Below are positions 7,783-14,477 of a stretch of DNA of 63,858 nt, piece by piece. The notes beneath the pieces were generated by a model. It was not told the origin of the DNA. It made no database searches and saw only the letters and a list, made by a program, of their open reading frames with translations. Source of the stretch: a virus; IMG/VR virus record IMGVR_UViG_3300045282_000203, positions 1 through 63,858 of that record. One strand, written 5' to 3'. The number at the start of each line of letters is the position of its first letter. The stretch's first letter is position 1. The translations under genes were made by a program, and so were the position numbers.

Positions 7783-8085
7783 TCAGCTCCTCTTCTCGGT
7801 GGTGGTTCGCACAGGCTTCAGCAGCACCGTCTCGCAGTAGTCGAGAGCTTCGGGGAGGAACTTCTTCACGTCCTCGATGGAGCAGCAGGGCCAGGTGTAG
7901 AAGTCTTCTTGATCTGCGGCACCAGCAATGATGAGTGCTTGACCGCCGCCAAAGCTGATGCTGAGCTCCTTACTGATGACGAACTCGGGATCGGTGCAAT
8001 CATAGCGGTTTGCAGGTGTGTAGATGATAGGTGGCCCAACGGCGACGAGCAGGGTGAGCTGCAGGCTCTGCTTGTTGATCCTCAT
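7783..8085 (-). CDS. Hypothetical protein, 100 aa
   Basis: 100 residues from ATG 8085, in TGATG overlap with the upstream stop. Contains ALIIAGAADQEDFYTW and SIEDVKKFLPEAL, a beta-then-helix arrangement similar to its downstream neighbour at 7518. No family recognised. Confidence 0.6.
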   Translation of the reverse strand: MRINKQSLQLTLLVAVGPPIIYTPANRYDCTDPEFVISKELSISFGGGQALIIAGAADQEDFYTWPCCSIEDVKKFLPEALDYCETVLLKPVRTTTEKRS

Positions 8086-8309
8086 CACTGCACCTCCATC
8101 ATAGACTCGATGAGACGCTGACGGCGCTGGTACTCTTCCTGGAGTTCCTTGAAGGAGAAGGTGATGGAGAAGATTGACTTCTCACCGGCAATGAGAAGAA
8201 CTGCCTGTCCGCGCGTTTCTGCATGCTTCATCAGGCTGAAGAGGATGACCTCGGTGGTAGCCTGCAGCCGCTCTTCTCGGGTGGGGTAGACTTTCGTTGT
8301 TTCCTTCAT
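8085..8309 (-). CDS. Hypothetical protein, 74 aa, first gene after the leader
   Basis: 74 residues from ATG 8309 (MKETTKVYPTREER), behind GGAGAATCACC. The upstream in-frame extension to 8402 has no ribosome site. Contains a hydrophobic strand, AVLLIAGEKSIFSITFSF, and a charged C-terminal helix. First gene downstream of a 440-base untranslated stretch and a promoter candidate. Confidence 0.6.
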   Translation of the reverse strand: MKETTKVYPTREERLQATTEVILFSLMKHAETRGQAVLLIAGEKSIFSITFSFKELQEEYQRRQRLIESMMEVQ

Positions 8310-8750
8310 GGTGATTCTCCTTGTGGTGGTGGAGTGGAACGCGCTTGGCTCATCAGCACCGCGGAGCGCGTTGTTGGGTGCGGTGTACCTCTCCTGCCTC
8401 ACGACGGTAGAGGTTTCGCCTGTTCGTGGTAGCTTCGCCTCACGGCGTGCCGGTGATGTCGACTGTTCACGGGTGTGGGATATCTCGTCCCACTGTCGAG
8501 GTTCTTAGTTCAGCGGCCCGCCACCAGGTGTCCGCTTGAGATCTGCGAGTGAAGCGCGTAGGAGGTCACCATCACTCCCCATCGTCATCATCTCACATCT
8601 GATCACTTGTCAAAGTCCTGGTCGCTACCTTCGCTTGGCTCGCACGTCCGCGGGATCTCACCGCGATGCCCTCAAGCGTTGTCAGTATCTCCAAGATCCT
8701 GGGTGCCCTCGAGCCCGCCCAATCAAGCAGCCCACCGGCTACCATGGTCC
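8310..8750 (-). other. Long untranslated leader between promoter candidate and first gene
   Basis: About 440 bases without a convincing gene on either strand. It would be the 5' leader of transcripts starting at the promoter candidate near 8745. One clear hairpin is GTGGGA..TCCCAC at 8475-8493. Two plus-strand open frames (8536-8757 and 8666-8905) lack ribosome sites and run against all neighbours. No tRNA T-arm signature was found. Confidence 0.4.
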
Positions 8751-8780
8751 ATTATAATACTGTGCAAAGAAGAATAGCAA
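8751..8780 (-). promoter_or_regulatory. Candidate sigma70-type leftward promoter
   Basis: Reading the minus strand: TTGCTA (8780-8775) as -35, an 18-base spacer and TATAAT (8756-8751) as -10. It lies upstream of the leader and the coupled genes from 8309 down. The surrounding 70 bases are AT-rich in an otherwise GC-rich genome. A 9-bp-arm palindrome sits 15 bases upstream of the -35. Confidence 0.5.
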
Positions 8781-8794
8781 CTTTTGTTGAATAC

Positions 8795-8820
8795 CTAAGT
8801 GTTGAGGTTGTAACACTTAG
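8795..8820. promoter_or_regulatory. Perfect palindrome, operator-like
   Basis: Arms ctaagtgtt (8795-8803) and aacacttag (8812-8820) surround an 8-base centre. The same 9-base arm occurs at 21521-21529 in the main divergent control region. This fits a binding site for a dimeric regulator such as the phage Cro/CI-like protein (11703-12035), but that link is inferred. Confidence 0.45.
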
Positions 8821-8849
8821 CGTGATAGCCTACTCGCAACTGGCTCTAG

Positions 8850-8870
8850 AAGGCCTACTTACAGGGCCTT
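8850..8870. repeat. Hairpin element shared with the 21.85-kb control region
   Basis: Inverted repeat aaggcc / ggcctt around a 9-base loop. On the minus strand it reads cctgtaagtaggccttc. A near copy, cctgtaagtacaggccttc, lies on the plus strand from 21846. It overlaps the stop codon of the 43-aa gene (8859-8861). It could be a weak hairpin or a regulatory site; no U-tract follows. Confidence 0.4.
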
Positions 8871-8990
8871 GTCATCCTTGCCACACCGTGTGCAGGTCAT
8901 CGTGAAGGTGGGCGCCTGGTATGGGCTGATGTGCAGGTGCACTACGTAGTCCCAGCGATGTCCGAGGAAGAAGCAGATGATCCTCTTCAT
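8859..8990 (-). CDS. 43-aa zinc-knuckle protein, DUF1660-like
   Basis: 43 residues from ATG 8990, overlapping the upstream stop as ATGA. The pattern FLGHRWDY at the N-terminus and a terminal CTRCGKDD resembles small prophage DUF1660-type proteins (a conserved GH-W near the start and one CxxC pair). Probably binds a metal ion or acts as a small adaptor. Function unknown. Confidence 0.55.
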   Translation of the reverse strand: MKRIICFFLGHRWDYVVHLHISPYQAPTFTMTCTRCGKDDKAL

Positions 8991-9490
8991 AGGTCCGCCT
9001 GGGGAAGTCCTGGGAAGCCCTCGGTGATGTCCTGCACTGGGTGCGGGCCGGTGGGCGCATCATCTTGTGGGTGCTTCTCGATGATCTCGGGAGAGAGATC
9101 CTCAGCGCAAAGATCACTACCGTCTGACTGATCGGTGAGCAACTGCCACGCAACCTCAATATCGTGATCCTCGTAAACGAAGCATGCCATGAGGTGCTTT
9201 GCAGCCTCAGTCATCCGTCGCCGAAGCTCTGCCTCCGCATCACGCGAGGTGGTGAGTCGAGCCTTCAGGGAGCAGACACCGTTGTAGACTCCCACGGCGG
9301 TGATGCCAGCACTGTCTAGAGCAGCTCGGCACAGCTCTAGCTCTTGTGTAGCGCGCTGGTGGTTAGCGAGCTGAGTTCTCATCTCAGCGATGCGGGCGTG
9401 GCCTACGTCGTTGATGAAGCAGCGGAAGCGCTTCTCTGAGAAGCAGTAGCTCATCTCGATGCCGCAGTGTGGGCAGATGTTGTCGCTCAT
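8987..9490 (-). CDS. Hypothetical protein with N-terminal zinc ribbon and coiled coil, 167 aa
   Basis: 167 residues. ATG 9490 makes TGATG with the upstream stop. The N-terminus has CPHCGIEMSYC, a zinc-ribbon knuckle. It is followed by charged helices (ARIAEMRTQLANHQRATQEL and DAEAELRRRMTEAAKHL) and an acidic, Pro-rich tail. The layout is like phage Ea22-type accessory proteins of the neighbouring coiled-coil cluster. No enzyme motif. Confidence 0.6.
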   Translation of the reverse strand: MSDNICPHCGIEMSYCFSEKRFRCFINDVGHARIAEMRTQLANHQRATQELELCRAALDSAGITAVGVYNGVCSLKARLTTSRDAEAELRRRMTEAAKHLMACFVYEDHDIEVAWQLLTDQSDGSDLCAEDLSPEIIEKHPQDDAPTGPHPVQDITEGFPGLPQADL

Positions 9491-9690
9491 CATCTCTCCT
9501 TGTTAGATGCTGCGAACGCGAGGAGGGAGTTGCCAATCGCACACCCAAAGATAGTAAAGAGTAACGGCACACCACCCCACCACAGATCGCCTTTCGGTTG
9601 CAGGTGCTCAATCCAGGCCCAGAGCCACATGAGACCAAAGGCAACGACACCGGATAAAACCGAAAGTGTGATTAAGACTCGCTTAGTCAT
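9490..9690 (-). CDS. Two-helix membrane protein, 66 aa
   Basis: 66 residues from ATG 9690, with GGGGGAGG upstream. Two hydrophobic segments are visible: VLITLSVLSGVVAFGLMWLW and PLLFTIFGCAIGNSLLAFAA. It sits in the early accessory region, far from the lysis genes, so a role in envelope modification or superinfection exclusion is possible but unproven. Confidence 0.6.
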   Translation of the reverse strand: MTKRVLITLSVLSGVVAFGLMWLWAWIEHLQPKGDLWWGGVPLLFTIFGCAIGNSLLAFAASNKER

Positions 9691-9691
9691 G

Positions 9692-10420
9692 TCATTCCTC
9701 CCCCGCCACGCGGGCGGCGCGGTAGACCGCTTCTTCAATACGATGAAGCGTGGTTTGATTCACGACGATTGAAGGATCGGCGCAGAGCCTCTCCCATGCG
9801 GCCTCCCGTTCCTCCCACCTCACCCGTTCGTCGTGCTCGGCCAGCGCGGTGGTGGCAGACGCTAAAGCGTCGGGGGCTGGGGCGGAGAGGGCATTCTCCG
9901 CAATGGCCATCCACTCGCAGAGCTTACAGTCAATGTTGCATCCAGGCTCAGCGCCACAGACACGACAAGCACTCACCCGCTCGGCATCGAAGACAGGTTG
10001 CAGCGCCTCCCGCAGCCTCGCGGCGTAGGCTTGGGAGGCGATCAAGTCATCCTGGACGCAGCACGGGCAATCCAAAATCCGAGGGTTGTGCCCGTGGCGG
10101 TCACATACCGTCTGGTGTTCCAGCTCCCGGACCCGCGCTTCCAGCTGCTCGCAGCGTTCACGGAAATCGGTTGGATAACTAAATCGAAGCACCCAATACC
10201 CGTCCTCCCTTTGAACCCACTCTCCGAATCTAATCGAGCGTCCACTCTGCTCAACTTCCACAAAGCGCCATGACTCATGGCTAGGAGGCCCGTCAAACAC
10301 GATGTCGATAGAGCCCCCGAGGGTGGCTGCGAGATGGTTCTGGAGACGCGCAAACTCATCTGTGTAGCATTCGCTTGAGTCTGTCCAGATTGCAGACAGG
10401 GCATCAGATAAATCACTCAT
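9692..10420 (-). CDS. Coiled-coil and Cys-rich accessory protein, paralogue A (242 aa)
   Basis: 242 residues, ATG 10420. After an N-terminal beta-rich part comes ERCEQLEARVRELEHQ (coiled coil), then LDCPCC, then ASQAYAARLREALQ, then CRVCGAEPGC and CKLCEW (possible zinc site), and a helical tail. Two blocks are almost identical at the DNA level to the next gene (10000-10041 with 10745-10786; 10117-10161 with 11123-11167), so the genes arose by duplication. The layout resembles phage ead/Ea22-like accessory proteins. Function unknown. Confidence 0.65.
   Translation of the reverse strand: MSDLSDALSAIWTDSSECYTDEFARLQNHLAATLGGSIDIVFDGPPSHESWRFVEVEQSGRSIRFGEWVQREDGYWVLRFSYPTDFRERCEQLEARVRELEHQTVCDRHGHNPRILDCPCCVQDDLIASQAYAARLREALQPVFDAERVSACRVCGAEPGCNIDCKLCEWMAIAENALSAPAPDALASATTALAEHDERVRWEEREAAWERLCADPSIVVNQTTLHRIEEAVYRAARVAGEE
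10000..10041. repeat. 42-bp direct repeat, copy 1 (copy 2 at 10745-10786)
   Basis: Identical 42-base block in paralogues A and B, encoding the ASQAYAARLREAL helix in both. Exact identity at synonymous positions indicates recent duplication or gene conversion. Confidence 0.85.
10117..10161. repeat. 45-bp direct repeat, copy 1 (copy 2 at 11123-11167)
   Basis: Differs from the block at 11123-11167 by one base. Encodes the ERCEQxEARVREL coiled-coil start in both paralogues. A third 24-base match (10416-10439 with 11234-11257) covers the gene ends encoding AKKGAADE. Confidence 0.8.
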
Positions 10421-11171
10421 CGGCGGCTCCTTTCTTGGCGAATGCGATGTAAAGCTCGTTAACCAGATCAGCGCTCAACGTCACTGGCATACTGTGGTCT
10501 TCCAAGTATTGAAGAGTGAACGCGAGGTTCACTGGGGCCGCATTCTTAGAGAGCGCGGATTCTATCGGTTCCCCAAGCACCCTCCAGTTCCCCACCCTCT
10601 CCAGCGTAGCCTTCAGCTCCTGGTCCTTGGCGGCGAGGGCGGCTTCCACTTCTTCAAGAATGTCCTCTGCCGCTTGGGTGCCAGCCTTCAGGCCAGCAAC
10701 ATCGCACATTGTTCGGAGTACCTTCATCGCTGTGGCCACCTTGGGCAGCGCCTCCCGCAGCCTCGCGGCGTAGGCTTGGGAGGCGAGGGTTTCGTACTCA
10801 AGTGCTTCGGCATCACAATCAAGCTTTTCAACCTCGGCCTTCAAACCATCCCGTTCAGATTCTAGATCCTTGAGATAGGCGACCAGCCCATCAATGGAGC
10901 AATCCGTGCCGCACTCGATACAGCAACCATCTTCATCCATGGGCGCACAGTCAGCGATGTCCGATACAGCGTTACATCCTGGGCAGTGCAAGCAATAAAG
11001 CCGGTAAATGGATAACTCTCTGACGCGGATTTCTAACATGAGGAGAGATTCCTCAGCACTCCGGGCACGAGCCATCGCCTTGAAGGTTTCGTCCTGAGAT
11101 GAAGACAACCGATCCTTGTATGGTTCCAGCTCCCGGACCCGCGCTTCCATCTGCTCGCAGCGTTCACACAT
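10413..11171 (-). CDS. Coiled-coil and Cys-rich accessory protein, paralogue B (252 aa)
   Basis: 252 residues. ATG 11171 (MCERCEQMEARVREL) has a very strong AGAGGAGG site; a GTG at 11231 overlapping the previous stop is the alternative. Cys-rich LYCLHCPGC and CCIECGTDC lie between coiled-coil segments. ASQAYAARLREALP matches paralogue A. It ends in AKKGAADE, as does the upstream protein at 11228. Likely a duplicated accessory protein; no enzyme motif. Confidence 0.65.
   Translation of the reverse strand: MCERCEQMEARVRELEPYKDRLSSSQDETFKAMARARSAEESLLMLEIRVRELSIYRLYCLHCPGCNAVSDIADCAPMDEDGCCIECGTDCSIDGLVAYLKDLESERDGLKAEVEKLDCDAEALEYETLASQAYAARLREALPKVATAMKVLRTMCDVAGLKAGTQAAEDILEEVEAALAAKDQELKATLERVGNWRVLGEPIESALSKNAAPVNLAFTLQYLEDHSMPVTLSADLVNELYIAFAKKGAADE
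10745..10786. repeat. 42-bp direct repeat, copy 2 (copy 1 at 10000-10041)
   Basis: Second identical copy, inside paralogue B, in the same orientation and reading frame as copy 1. Confidence 0.85.
11123..11167. repeat. 45-bp direct repeat, copy 2 (copy 1 at 10117-10161)
   Basis: Second copy, at the 5' end of paralogue B, with one mismatch to copy 1. It encodes the same coiled-coil start. Confidence 0.8.
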
Positions 11172-11227
11172 TGGAATCCTCCTCTTCTTCAGGTGCGAAT
11201 CGTGTGCAGGAAGAGCGCCCGCAAATC

Positions 11228-11713
11228 TCACAGCTCATCGGCGGCTCCTTTCTTGGCTAGTAGGGTAGAGGCGATATTGTAGGCCGCGTTGATCTCACCC
11301 TGGCGTTTGACTTCACGCAAACCACCCTTCAACTCCACCACCCTCTCCAGCGCAGCGGACAGCTTCCGTTCACATGCAGTCAGATCGGCTTGCAAGGCAT
11401 CGCGGTCCTCTTCGAGCGCGTCAAGGTGGCGATTAGCTTTCTCTAGCTCCTGGGACTTGGCGAAGTGGGCGGATTGAGCTCGACCCGCAGCATCTCGGAA
11501 CATCGAGCCCTCGTCAATAGCATCGTCTAGGCATTTATGTAACCGTGCCACCTCAGCCTCCAGCGCATCGGCTCTGGCGATGAGGCTATCCCGCTCGGCT
11601 TCGAGGGCGGCGACATCAGGGTCTGTGCAGAATAGGTGGGAGCCTGAGGATAGCTCATCGCAAGTGGCGCTGTACCGCTTCAGCCTCGGGCGTGGGGTGG
11701 GGTCAGTCGGCAT
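11228..11713 (-). CDS. Coiled-coil accessory protein (161 aa), related to paralogue B end
   Basis: 161 residues from ATG 11713 (MPTDPTPRPRLKRY), with TGAGGAG in front. After a short N-terminus containing CDELSSGSHLFC, nearly the whole protein is a coiled coil (ALEAERDSLIARADALEAEV, LEKANRHLDALEEDRDAL). It ends in LLAKKGAADEL, with DNA almost identical to the end of the next gene. No catalytic motif. Overlaps the regulator gene by about 11 bases. Confidence 0.65.
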   Translation of the reverse strand: MPTDPTPRPRLKRYSATCDELSSGSHLFCTDPDVAALEAERDSLIARADALEAEVARLHKCLDDAIDEGSMFRDAAGRAQSAHFAKSQELEKANRHLDALEEDRDALQADLTACERKLSAALERVVELKGGLREVKRQGEINAAYNIASTLLAKKGAADEL

Positions 11714-12035
11714 GGGGAGACTCCTCAAGGGTCATCACAGCGATGATTACTTTCACGAGAAGCGGTTGTTTTCGGAGGAACCGGATCACAGATGCCGGGA
11801 CCCGCGCATCAAACCGCTTGAGATAGTCGACCGGGACGCCAAGGGCTTCCGCAATCTTGTCCAGCTTGTCCGTGTTTCGGCGGTCGTGCTCCAGGTCGCT
11901 CAGGAAGGGAGCAGAGACCGCCACCTTCTCAGCTAGACGCCGAAGCGTCATGCCCTTGAACTCCCGGAGCCTCCGTACGGCTTCGCCCAAGGTTTCGCAG
12001 CATAGAACAATGTCCGCTTCGGTTGGCCCGCTCAT
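11703..12035 (-). CDS. Cro/CI-type helix-turn-helix regulator
   Basis: 110 residues from ATG 12035, in TGATG overlap with the upstream stop. A complete XRE helix-turn-helix covers residues about 15-72: LGEAVRRLREFKGMTLRRLA, then EKVAVSAPFLSDLEHDRR, then LDKIAEALGVPVDYL. The C-terminal helix has a hydrophobic run, PLLVKVIIAVMTLE. There is no Ser-Lys autoprotease domain, so it is a small dimeric regulator. The palindrome at 8795-8820 and the half site at 21521 are candidate targets. A lysogeny role is unlikely without an integrase. Confidence 0.85.
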   Translation of the reverse strand: MSGPTEADIVLCCETLGEAVRRLREFKGMTLRRLAEKVAVSAPFLSDLEHDRRNTDKLDKIAEALGVPVDYLKRFDARVPASVIRFLRKQPLLVKVIIAVMTLEESPHAD

Positions 12036-12460
12036 CACGCCCCCTTCCGCTTCTGGTCACTCAGCGGTGCTTCGTTCCCCGTCGCTCCGTTCCGTCGCTT
12101 CTGCTGCACGGCCTTAACGAGGTCCATCACATAGTCGGGGATGGACGCACAGGTTCGGACTTTCCGTAGAACCTCATCCAATTCCGCCAGCTCCCGCTCC
12201 CGTTCCGCCAGCACAGCCTCAAGCTGTTCGGTGTGCTCCTGCTCTGCGATCAGCGCGGCCTTGGTTTCGCGGAGCTGGGCCTCATAGGCATCAAGCAAAC
12301 CCTTTGCAGATGCCGCACCCCTTTCAGAGCATTCACGTTCTTCACGGAGTTGGGCAGCTAGTAGAGTTCCCGCCGCTCGCATGGAGTGCGGGAAGTCGGT
12401 GTCTTTTACACGCTGCTCCCAGGTGTCTTCATCTACGATGGTGATTATAGTCTCTTTCAT
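12035..12460 (-). CDS. Coiled-coil accessory protein (141 aa)
   Basis: 141 residues from ATG 12460, in TGATG overlap with the 37-aa gene upstream. A small N-terminal domain is followed by one long coiled coil, with ALIAEQEHTEQLEAVLAERE and ERELAELDEVLRKV. Similar in style to the other proteins of this cluster but without the repeated DNA blocks. Function unknown. Confidence 0.6.
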   Translation of the reverse strand: MKETIITIVDEDTWEQRVKDTDFPHSMRAAGTLLAAQLREERECSERGAASAKGLLDAYEAQLRETKAALIAEQEHTEQLEAVLAERERELAELDEVLRKVRTCASIPDYVMDLVKAVQQKRRNGATGNEAPLSDQKRKGA

Positions 12461-12573
12461 CACTCACTCCAGAAAGGTTCGTTGCGGTAGATTTTCACCG
12501 CGTACGTGAACATCATCAGCGCAGCACCGAGCAGTAGCGCCAGCACCAAGAAGCGTAGATCACTCTTGCTCAC
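12460..12573 (-). CDS. 37-aa single-pass membrane peptide
   Basis: 37 codons from GTG 12573, with a near-perfect TGAGGAGG site. One membrane helix (FLVLALLLGAALMMFTYAV) is followed by a charged tail. Its stop overlaps the next ATG as TGATG. Function unknown. Confidence 0.55.
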   Translation of the reverse strand: MSKSDLRFLVLALLLGAALMMFTYAVKIYRNEPFWSE

Positions 12574-12582
12574 GCGTCCTCC

Positions 12583-12867
12583 TCAGTTCGGGTAGCCGGA
12601 GCCACCACAGTCCGGGCAGGGCTGCTCAGTGAGCTTCCACCCCAGCTGCACCGAGATCTTGCCCCTCCCACCGCAGTTCTCACAGGGTCGCTCCTCAGCC
12701 TCAGCGAGAGCCTCCTGGTAGGCGGCGTGCAGCAGCCGGAACCGCTCAGGGTCAACACCGGGGACGGCGTCGGGGTGGTGGAGCAGCGAGAGCTGACGGA
12801 AGGCAGTCTTCACCTCTTCCACCGTGGGTGCAGGACCGAGACCGAGGAGTGCGGTGGCTTTGCTCAC
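12583..12867 (-). CDS. Mini DnaJ: J domain fused to a DnaJ-type zinc knuckle
   Basis: 94 residues, ATG 12867. Residues about 5-57 are a J domain with the essential HPD at 31-33. They are followed directly by two zinc-binding repeats, CENCGGRG (62-69) and CPDCGGSG (84-91), the CxxCxGxG type. This is a shortened DnaJ without the Gly/Phe linker or substrate-binding C-terminus. A J domain normally stimulates host DnaK ATPase, so the phage may redirect the host chaperone during replication or assembly. That role is inferred. Confidence 0.85.
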   Translation of the reverse strand: MSKATALLGLGPAPTVEEVKTAFRQLSLLHHPDAVPGVDPERFRLLHAAYQEALAEAEERPCENCGGRGKISVQLGWKLTEQPCPDCGGSGYPN

Positions 12868-13355
12868 AGGGGCACCTTTGGTAGGTAAAGAACGGGCTCA
12901 AGGTCCGAGCGTAGATAGAGCGGGTGGCATGGGAAGTCATCCTTCGTCGTGCCGAGGCAGTGCACATCCTTGTGGACGCCGAGAAGGAGCAGCTCGTCCG
13001 CGTTCCGGTGAGAGCCGTGAACACCCCAGGCAGCCACGATCAGGCCCGCCTCGCGGCAGACGTTGAGGGTGACCTGTGCGTGGTCTCGGCCGAAGGGATC
13101 ACTCACCTTCTTCATCTCGGCGGGGTTGGTGGCTCGGTAGCCGAAGAGGTTCACCACGCATACCGCTCCGTAACCCCACCGCTTGGCAAACCCCACGCAG
13201 CGACGGATCGTTGGATCATCTTTCGTCTCGTCCGCGGTCGAGGGGTTGAGGCCGATGAAGACGACGTAGGGCAGCGTCTCGTCCCACGTCCGCCACAGTG
13301 AGTAGCGGTACTTCCGATCGGGCGAGAAGATGGTCTCTCTATCTCTGTGACGCAT
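12864..13355 (-). CDS. DUF1643 family protein
   Basis: 163 residues, ATG 13355 chosen because it starts the conserved domain (MRHRDRETIFSPDRKYRYSL). Family signatures: VVFIGLNPSTADETKDDPT, then RCVGFAKRWGYGAVCVVNLF and RATNPAEM, and a late VAAWGVHG. DUF1643 proteins are common in bacteria and phages and biochemically uncharacterised. Overlaps the mini-DnaJ gene as ATGA and the next gene by 17 bases. Confidence 0.85.
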   Translation of the reverse strand: MRHRDRETIFSPDRKYRYSLWRTWDETLPYVVFIGLNPSTADETKDDPTIRRCVGFAKRWGYGAVCVVNLFGYRATNPAEMKKVSDPFGRDHAQVTLNVCREAGLIVAAWGVHGSHRNADELLLLGVHKDVHCLGTTKDDFPCHPLYLRSDLEPVLYLPKVPL

Positions 13356-13560
13356 ACCAGGCCTCCATCTCTTCGGTGGCTGGTGAGAGGACGTGCTGAA
13401 CCACCCTCCACTCACCGCGCTCAAGCACCTCGAGCACCCAGCCGTTGCGCGGCTCCTCGATCTCAGGGTGCTCCTTCGGCACCCAGTACTTCACACCGGC
13501 TTCACGGATGTCGGTGATAGGGTGGCAACACCATCGTACGTTCTCAGCGAGCTTGAGCAT
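13339..13560 (-). CDS. Hypothetical protein, 73 aa
   Basis: 73 residues (an additional ATG lies one codon earlier). Trp-rich, with NVRWCCHPITDIREAGVKYW and GEWRVVQHV, probably a small beta-sheet fold. Overlaps both neighbours by about 20 bases. No family recognised. Confidence 0.55.
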   Translation of the reverse strand: MLKLAENVRWCCHPITDIREAGVKYWVPKEHPEIEEPRNGWVLEVLERGEWRVVQHVLSPATEEMEAWYASQR

Positions 13561-13918
13561 CATTGACTCCCTTCACCCTCTCACCGTGACGAGCGATGAG
13601 CAGCAACATCCGGTCGGTCCTCTCCTTCAGCGTCTCAGAGTTCTTTTCTTGATCATCATAGAGGAAGCACTGCCACCGGGGAAGGTTCTCGACGAGCTCA
13701 TCACCCTCACCGAACACCACCTTCAGGCACCGGACGTGCGGGTTGAGGTTGAAGATCTTTTTCACGTCGTGGTAGAAGCAGGATCGTGCGGTCTTCGAGA
13801 GTGACCATCGCTCGATGGTGGGCAGCTGCAGGTTCACGTGATAGATGTCACCGAGCTTCTTCCTGGCCTCGGGCAGCAGTGGGTCGCGGTGGTAGGGAAC
13901 GAGCCAGAAGATCTTCAT
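13544..13918 (-). CDS. Hypothetical protein, 124 aa
   Basis: 124 residues, ATG 13918 in ATGA overlap. Begins MKIFWLVPYHRDP and contains RCLKVVFGEGDELVENLP; seems to be an alpha/beta protein. No recognised motif. Confidence 0.6.
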   Translation of the reverse strand: MKIFWLVPYHRDPLLPEARKKLGDIYHVNLQLPTIERWSLSKTARSCFYHDVKKIFNLNPHVRCLKVVFGEGDELVENLPRWQCFLYDDQEKNSETLKERTDRMLLLIARHGERVKGVNDAQAR

Positions 13919-14304
13919 GTGAGCAGCTCTCCTATCTTCTTCATCTCCTCAAGCACATCCTCTCTCGTGAGAGTACTGCCATCGGCATGATGAGGACCCA
14001 TGCTCATGAAGAGATCAAGCATCTCTTTTCGCACGGTGTTGTCGAACACCAGAAAGGCCTCGGCTGGACCGATCAAGCGCACGTGAGTGGTTGACGGGTC
14101 ACAGAGGGTGCCGGTGGCTTTGAGAACGAGATGCACATCACCTCGCGTGTCGGTGTCGAACCTCAGCACGCGCTCTTGGAGTTGAAGCTGGTCAATCTCA
14201 AAGTCCTGTGGTCGTGCACTAGCGATCGCCTCCCTTATGTCACGGTTGGTGTCGCAGAGCGCACACTCGTTCTCCTGGTTGCCGTGCCGGCAGCGTGGGC
14301 TCAT
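13915..14304 (-). CDS. Hypothetical protein with N-terminal Cys/His knuckle, 129 aa
   Basis: 129 residues, ATG 14304. Starts MSPRCRHGNQENECALCD, a likely zinc knuckle. Beta-rich centre (LRFDTDTRGDVHLVLKATG, THVRLIGPAEAFLVFDN) and a helical, acidic C-terminus. Coupled to both neighbours by ATGA overlaps. Function unknown. Confidence 0.6.
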   Translation of the reverse strand: MSPRCRHGNQENECALCDTNRDIREAIASARPQDFEIDQLQLQERVLRFDTDTRGDVHLVLKATGTLCDPSTTHVRLIGPAEAFLVFDNTVRKEMLDLFMSMGPHHADGSTLTREDVLEEMKKIGELLT

Positions 14305-14477
14305 GGTGTCTCCTTGTCTTTGAGAAGTGCGAAGCAGGTGGCTCGACCGAGGGAGAATGGGAGGACGGTCGGTCCGACGATGAGAGCCGCACAGAGCGCG
14401 AATATGTCACTACCGAAGATCTGATACACGAACCCCACCGAGAAGAGGTAGTAGGTGATGATCAGCAGCTCACTCAT
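14301..14477 (-). CDS. Two-helix membrane protein, 58 aa
   Basis: 58 residues from ATG 14477; its stop overlaps the next start as ATGA. Mostly hydrophobic: LLIITYYLFSVGFVYQIFG and IFALCAALIVGPTVLPF. No family recognised. Another of the small membrane proteins scattered through the leftward operon. Confidence 0.6.
   Translation of the reverse strand: MSELLIITYYLFSVGFVYQIFGSDIFALCAALIVGPTVLPFSLGRATCFALLKDKETP

Noticed and set aside
8310-8860. Possible tRNA gene in the largest early gap
   Set aside because: No T-arm GTTCGA-type sequence with matching acceptor stem on either strand.
8536-8905. Two overlapping plus-strand open frames in the leader region
   Set aside because: No ribosome sites, opposite to all neighbours, cross the promoter and palindrome; composition not protein-like.
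9692-11713. CRISPR-like repeat array
   Set aside because: The repeats are two-copy, in coding frames and unevenly spaced; they are paralogous gene segments.
11703-12035. CI-like repressor indicating a temperate phage
   Set aside because: Only an HTH with a short tail, no protease domain, and no integrase, excisionase or attachment site anywhere; better seen as a general early regulator.
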